Below are positions 59,546-64,000 of a stretch of DNA of 64,000 bases, piece by piece. The translations under genes were made by a program, and so were the position numbers. Position 1 is the stretch's first letter; each line of letters begins with the position of its first letter. This stretch comes from Erodium maritimum (Eukaryota; Streptophyta; Magnoliopsida; Geraniales; Geraniaceae): contig OY997592.1 in assembly GCA_963921825.1 (NCBI GenBank), forward strand, positions 19,409,432 through 19,473,431, read 5' to 3'. The notes under the pieces are model-generated. The model ran no database searches, was not told the DNA's origin, and saw only the letters and a program-made list of their open reading frames with translations.

Positions 59546-61725
59546 GTTGGGCCTAAGGGTCGTGGTTGGGCCATGGGTCGTGTTCTACCCCGATGATCTA
59601 TGATCCTTTGGAGACATTTCCGGGTCCCCCCCCCCCGATGAGATGCATTCTTAGAGAACGTTTTCGGTCGCCCCGACGCATGTGTCTCCCTTGGATCGAG
59701 GGGCTGTCCGAGATGATGCGGTGAATTTCCGGTATGTCATGATGGAGTAGGGGACTGCGGTACGGGACGTGTGCTGGTTACTTGTGTGTGTGTGTGATGT
59801 TGTTACTGTTTGGTTAATGATTTATTGTGAACGTGGTCGTTCGATTGTGTTGTGAGTTTGGTTGTGAACCCCGAATTGGCAGTTAGTTATGTTGTACTAG
59901 TATGCCCTAATTGGACGGTTACTCGTGGTGGTGAGCCGATGTTCATTACCTTAACTACTTTCTCTACTAGGCGAAAGCTTACCCCTTACATTGTTGATTT
60001 TCAGGTGTTGAGCGGGATTTGTGCTAGCAGGACACAGCTGAGCTTGGGAGCTGGCGAGGTTTCTACGCTAGTAGGTCTAGAGACGTGCAATTGTTTTTGG
60101 AACTAAACCTTGTACATCATTTTTATGAGCTGTTGACTTTTCGTTCAATTTATTATTATTATAAGTTAAGCTTTATTGCTTTAATTTTACTTAAATTATT
60201 TCTTGTTCAAGGCTCACGTCTCGAGTACTGTCAAAACCGGATTTGGGGCGTGACACCTTTGAACATTGGTTCTCCTTAATCGGCCGGGGTAGCCGGGGTG
60301 CTGTATTCTTTAAGATATGTATGATTTGGGGCCTTGGTTTTGGTCCCAACGTTTTGTTGGTCCTGTGCCGTGGTGTGATGCAATCTGGCTGACATGTGGT
60401 TTACGGGGGTTTTTCCGACATAGTTGATTGTTGTTCTTCTTGTTGTTTTTGGCGTCACCTTTGTTTGAGGTCGGGTTGGATTGTGCTCGGTATCATTATA
60501 GGCCTTCCCCTATGGGTCCTCGTTTTCGCGACGAGGGGTTACCGGTCACGGTTTTGGAACGCTCAGCTCGCATTCCAGCCCGGATTCTCGAAAATGTTGA
60601 TCTGCTGCTCTTGGATAGGATATTTGAGCTCGTTCTCAATAGAAATACATGTCCTCCTCCTTTTAGGCCTCTTTTTGGTGTTGATTGGAATTAGGTATTG
60701 GAGGGCTGAGTTCGAGCTTCATCGTCTACTCTGTCTCTTGCAATCTCGTCCGAGCGGTTTTGGCTGAGGAGCTACTCACGGGTCATTTGAGGTGTCTAGT
60801 TCCAGCTCAGGTCATGGGACTCGCTTCTTCTTTATCCAATTGAGTGTGGATCGTTGCGGAGCTTCTCTAGCTGTATCTGGTGGTTCGTTTGTTTACATGG
60901 CGTTCCATTTTAGTTCTGGTTGTGGGACGCTTTTCTTCATCCGTCTGGATGTCGATCGTCGTGGTTCTAGCGGTTCATCGAGGCTCTGATACTGGTATTT
61001 CCTCTCTTCAGCTTATGATTAGTGTACCCGCGTTGTCCCTTTTCCATTTTCTGTTGGATATACATCTGCTTCCTTCAACCTTGGTGGTTAGGACTCGCCG
61101 GTTTGAGGTGTTGGCCGTCGGTGAGTGGTTTGGCCATTGTACCTCTCAGCTGTATACTTTCAGATTCGTTTTTTGGGATATTGTGTTTGGGTGGACTTTA
61201 TTCATTGAAATTGTCTTTGTCGCATGCAGTGTTAGCCACCTACGTGTTAGGATCTGTCTTTTAGTATATGTGACGGGTTGATGGTCCTAATGAGACAGGA
61301 TGTTTACTTTCTTAGGCTATTGATTGGTTTTTATGCCATTATTTCATGTGCTTAATGGTTGATAAATCAGGGTAAAAGACCTATCTTTTTGTGAGCTTCA
61401 TGGTTGTAAAATCCAGGTGTCAGACCTGCTACTTTTACTTTTTTAGCGCTTTATGGTTGTAATATCTGGTTTCTAGACCTTCTTTGTCTGTGTAGCTCCC
61501 ATGCTGAGATATCGAGGTTCCTTGTATAGGAATGATCTTTCATGTATCAGGTCTCTTCCCTTGTCGGGATTGTCATGATGCTGAGCTGTCCTGCCAACAC
61601 TCGACTCATACATATGTACTCATTCATTGGTCTATAGCTAGGCCGTCTCTATGTACTCCTTTTCTCCCTCTGAAGAGGTATAATTTAAATTTGCATTCGT
61701 TGATAAAAAAAAGTAGAACGGTCGA

Positions 61726-62339
61726 GGCGCTAAGTCAGAAACATGAGGCTTCTTGCACACAATCTAAAAGATCTTTTAGAGGATAGACAATTCTTCTCCA
61801 AGAGAAGAAACAATTATTTAATAAGAACTTGTTGCTTATGTAAAAAATAATAACTTGTAGCAGGTGTTGCATGGTCATGAAGGATTATGGGTTTAAAAAC
61901 GTAGCGAAAAACAAAAAAGTTAATACATAATCTTTAACATGATTACTTGTACATCGAACAACTAATCTTACAAACATAACATAGATTGGTTTACATCTTG
62001 TAGCCAATCTTCTCTTCAATTCAATATAGAGATTCTGGGACCTTCATTATGATGGAGATTTGTCAAGGCGTCCTCAACAAAGCGCACTCTCTAATGGTAT
62101 TAATATGAACAAAGTAATTCTCACAACTTTAGGTTTGCTAGAGGTTTTGAACAAACCTCACTTCTCTCTCAATATGGTGGCTGAAAATCAATATGGTGGT
62201 GATTTTGATTTTCGGCCATATGGCCTTGTATATACAGGCTTTTGATTTTCCAAAAACCAAGTCCTTTACTCGTATATAGTCTTCAAGAGAAAAAAACTAA
62301 TGAACGCGTTGTTCACGCGCCTTTAAGGCCTCCCTCTTT
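61726..62339. other. Spacer, nothing assigned
   Basis: AT-rich sequence with no coherent ORF beyond a 61-codon stretch at 62060-62245. Confidence 0.4.
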
Positions 62340-62970
62340 TCCGTTCGACTCTGTACATCGTCTTCACGTCATCTCCTCAGATCACTTGTTTCTCGGTTGT
62401 TATGGTAATTAGCTCATGACTCAGCGTTGCGACAAGGGAGGTGGAGAGAATGAAGGACATGGTCGTTCTCCTCGATGGATCTCCGGTCATTGTTCTTGAT
62501 CTCCAAACCCTGGCGACGAGATTTGGGGAGTCAATCACACCGAGGAGGAAAGGATCGGTTCCACCGGTTTTCCATCGGATGTACCTTCTTCCTCAACAAG
62601 CAGGGTCCTAAAGCCTGAAGCGGAGGCAGAGAATCCTGTTTCGGCGAATTTTGAGGATCCAACTCGAGATTTGTTCGTCTACAACCTTCCGTATGAGTCG
62701 TCGAAGGAATGGATACATAACGTATTTGGAGAATTGAAAGATGTCCAACTCCTAAAATGTCTGAATCGTCGAGGTCATTGTTTTGGGTTCGTCTCTTATA
62801 TGTCACCGATAGCAGCTTCCCAATCCATTGATAGCCTCAATGGCTTCAAGTATGATGGGTACCTGTTGTTTGTGGCTTTTGTGCAGACTGTCTCTACGTT
62901 AGGTCTCAAGGGGGGTACAAAATCGAACTTAAGAGTAAAACAGAGCATTGTCTCTACGTTGGGATTCTGA
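62340..62970 (+). pseudogene. LINE ORF1-type fragment with an RRM
   Basis: The frame is open from about 62500 to the stop at 62970 but has no ATG. From 62671 it encodes an RRM-like fold: LFVYNLPYESSKEWI (RNP2), HCFGFVSYMSP (RNP1) and ASQSIDSLNGFKYDGY. The leader before it resembles the leader and N-terminus of the LINE at 3165-6554, and the RRM sits at the same relative place. I read it as the front end of a LINE whose rest is missing. A host RNA-binding gene exon is the alternative. Confidence 0.5.
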
Positions 62971-63027
62971 TTCTGTATTCCTATATAGGAGTATAGACCA
63001 CGATAATCCCATGTTGTGGGTGCTCTT

Positions 63028-64000
63028 AGAGCACGCACATCGTACGTGGTTCGTGACTACGATTCACTAAATAGTGAATCGCAAACCGTGAGTCGTGTTG
63101 TGTGAAGCACAGATCACTCAGTTCCGATTCACTACTTAGTGAACCAGAATCGCAAACCGTGATTCATGGTTTGCGATCGTGAATCGGAACCGGACGATTG
63201 CGAACCGCAATGGACCAATCGGAAGTTGTTGAGGTGGACACAATGCGCATCATTTCTATATGTTTTTAGCCTACATATCTAAGCTTTTCAATCCCGTTTT
63301 GTTGTTTTTTATGAATTTTTCACTCCATATATGTTAGTGCTCGTTCTTCAGGTGTAGTCGAGAATTTCGAGAAAAAAGAAGCATATTGTGAGTGAAAGCA
63401 CGAAGTACCCATCTTGCGACGGACTTAGAGGCGGTCCGACCTCAAAATCGCGACGGACTCGGAGGTGGTCCGACCTCCACCCCATGGCGGACATGCAGGA
63501 GGTCTACAAGTGAGCGTCCTCGATTCTCTCTGTCTTGATTTTATTTGGAACTCGGGTCGGCTTCCACTCTACGACAAAGTCAAGCCCGGTTTGTCCGATA
63601 GTCTACGACGCGCTTCTGGGCTGTTTTCACATATTTTATTTGGGATTCCAATAGAAAAGTTAGATCATTATTTTGGGAGATTCGAGTTTGAGAGCACATT
63701 TCAGAGAGACTGAGAGCTAGGGCTTGGGATTTAAGGAGAGAGAAGTTCATGAGAGCAAATATTGAAGCACAACTTGGAGATTCTACCGTGATATTGGTAT
63801 TAGTATCTACTTTACCTTTAAAATGCTTATCCATTGTTCTACTTCTTGTTTGTGTTCTTCCTTCATCACTATGAGGTAAATTTCCATTGATCTGAGGTGA
63901 AGGGAAGCAATATGAGAAGTTGATTCAATGGGTTTCATTTTTACAATGTGCAAATTCTGTTTAGGTTAATGTTTGCATTATTTAAACTTAATTCTTGTCA
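63028..64000 (+). mobile_element. Harbinger-like left end with palindromes, running off the window
   Basis: TTA at 63025-63027 is followed by GAGCACGCACATCGTACG, a GAGCAC-type start. Inside are palindromes such as GATTCACTAAATAGTGAATC (63061) and GATTCACTACTTAGTGAA (63126), with GCAAACCGTGA repeated in both orientations. From about 63300 on the sequence resembles an untranslated leader without a recognised ORF. The right end is not in the window. Confidence 0.45.

Larger units (their letters stand above)
55635..60255 (+). mobile_element. Solo LTR C, 4.6 kb with nested LTR (TSD CCTTT)
   Basis: It starts TGTGAAGACCG and ends GGGGCGTGACA, with CCTTT at 55630-55634 and 60256-60260. TATTTAAG near 55875 precedes a GC-rich leader, as in solo LTR A. 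Without the nested LTR and its TSD it is about 2.85 kb. It has its own tandem array near 59.4 kb. Confidence 0.88.
54893..61712 (+). mobile_element. LINE-related retroposon split by solo LTR C (TSD about 13 bp, imperfect)
   Basis: Flanked by GTAGAGCGGTAGA (54880-54892) and GTAGAACGGTCGA (61713-61725), two mismatches. The 3' end has CCCTCTGAAGAGG, TTTAAATTTGC and GTTGATAAAAAAAA, like the LINE tail at 3165. Without the LTR it would be about 2.2 kb. Open stretches exist (60428-60694 among others) but no reverse transcriptase or known domain was recognised. Confidence 0.6.

Noticed and set aside
62943-63024. Possible 82-bp element with TTGGGATT/AATCCCA arms
   Set aside because: The flanking bases do not match as a TSD and the arms agree only in part.

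Overview
The window is nuclear DNA from a flowering plant, most likely a eudicot. The signs are GT-AG introns, a CBF/DREB1 transcription factor, a plastid-type ABCB26/TAP half-transporter, Ty1-copia and long-LTR retrotransposons, plant LINEs and many MITEs. I cannot name the species. I saw no rRNA, no CRISPR and no bacterial or organellar genes, and noticed no tRNA in a by-eye read (not an exhaustive scan). Three host genes look alive: CBF/DREB1 (22543-23121, +), an ABCB26-like transporter of 16 exons (27390-34136, +), and a two-exon gene of unknown function (53659-54399, -). A fourth, a PGAP3/PER1-like gene (23801-27000, -), keeps its exon-intron layout but has four separate lesions and reads as a pseudogene. 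It is head-to-head with ABCB26 across about 390 bp.

Layout. 1-9167: end of a Harbinger-like element with a Myb-like ORF, a MULE-like MITE with internal tandem repeats, an ORF1-only LINE nested in a MITE, a LINE tail and unassigned sequence. 9168-19196: a Ty1-copia element on the minus strand with matching LTRs and target-site duplication (TSD), carrying a 3.4-kb solo LTR and a 2.2-kb Harbinger-like element. 19243-21947: two roughly 1-kb poly(A) retroposons in opposite orientation. 22.3-34.1 kb: the gene island (DREB1, PGAP3-like pseudogene, ABCB26), with MITEs confined to introns. 35-44 kb: unassigned decayed sequence, a Myb-like remnant, a copia 3' part with its LTR, and gypsy-like debris. 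43.9-48.9 kb: a second decayed copia, split by a 3.0-kb solo LTR. 49277-53507: a Harbinger-like element carrying a MULE-like MITE. 53.7-54.4 kb: the unknown gene. 54.9-61.7 kb: a retroposon hosting a 4.6-kb solo LTR, which hosts a 1.76-kb solo LTR of the second copia family. 62.3-64 kb: a LINE ORF1 piece with an RNA-recognition motif (RRM) and a palindrome-rich Harbinger-like end.

The live genes do not form one pathway: a stress regulator, a plastid transporter and an unknown protein. The least ordinary material is (a) several Harbinger-like elements that carry only the Myb-like ORF behind a TATA box at a conserved spacing, (b) a LINE with both ends but only ORF1, (c) a pair of short coding retroposons, and (d) three related long solo LTRs whose tandem arrays differ. 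All boundaries were read by eye from TSDs, terminal repeats and splice consensus. No alignments or searches were run.
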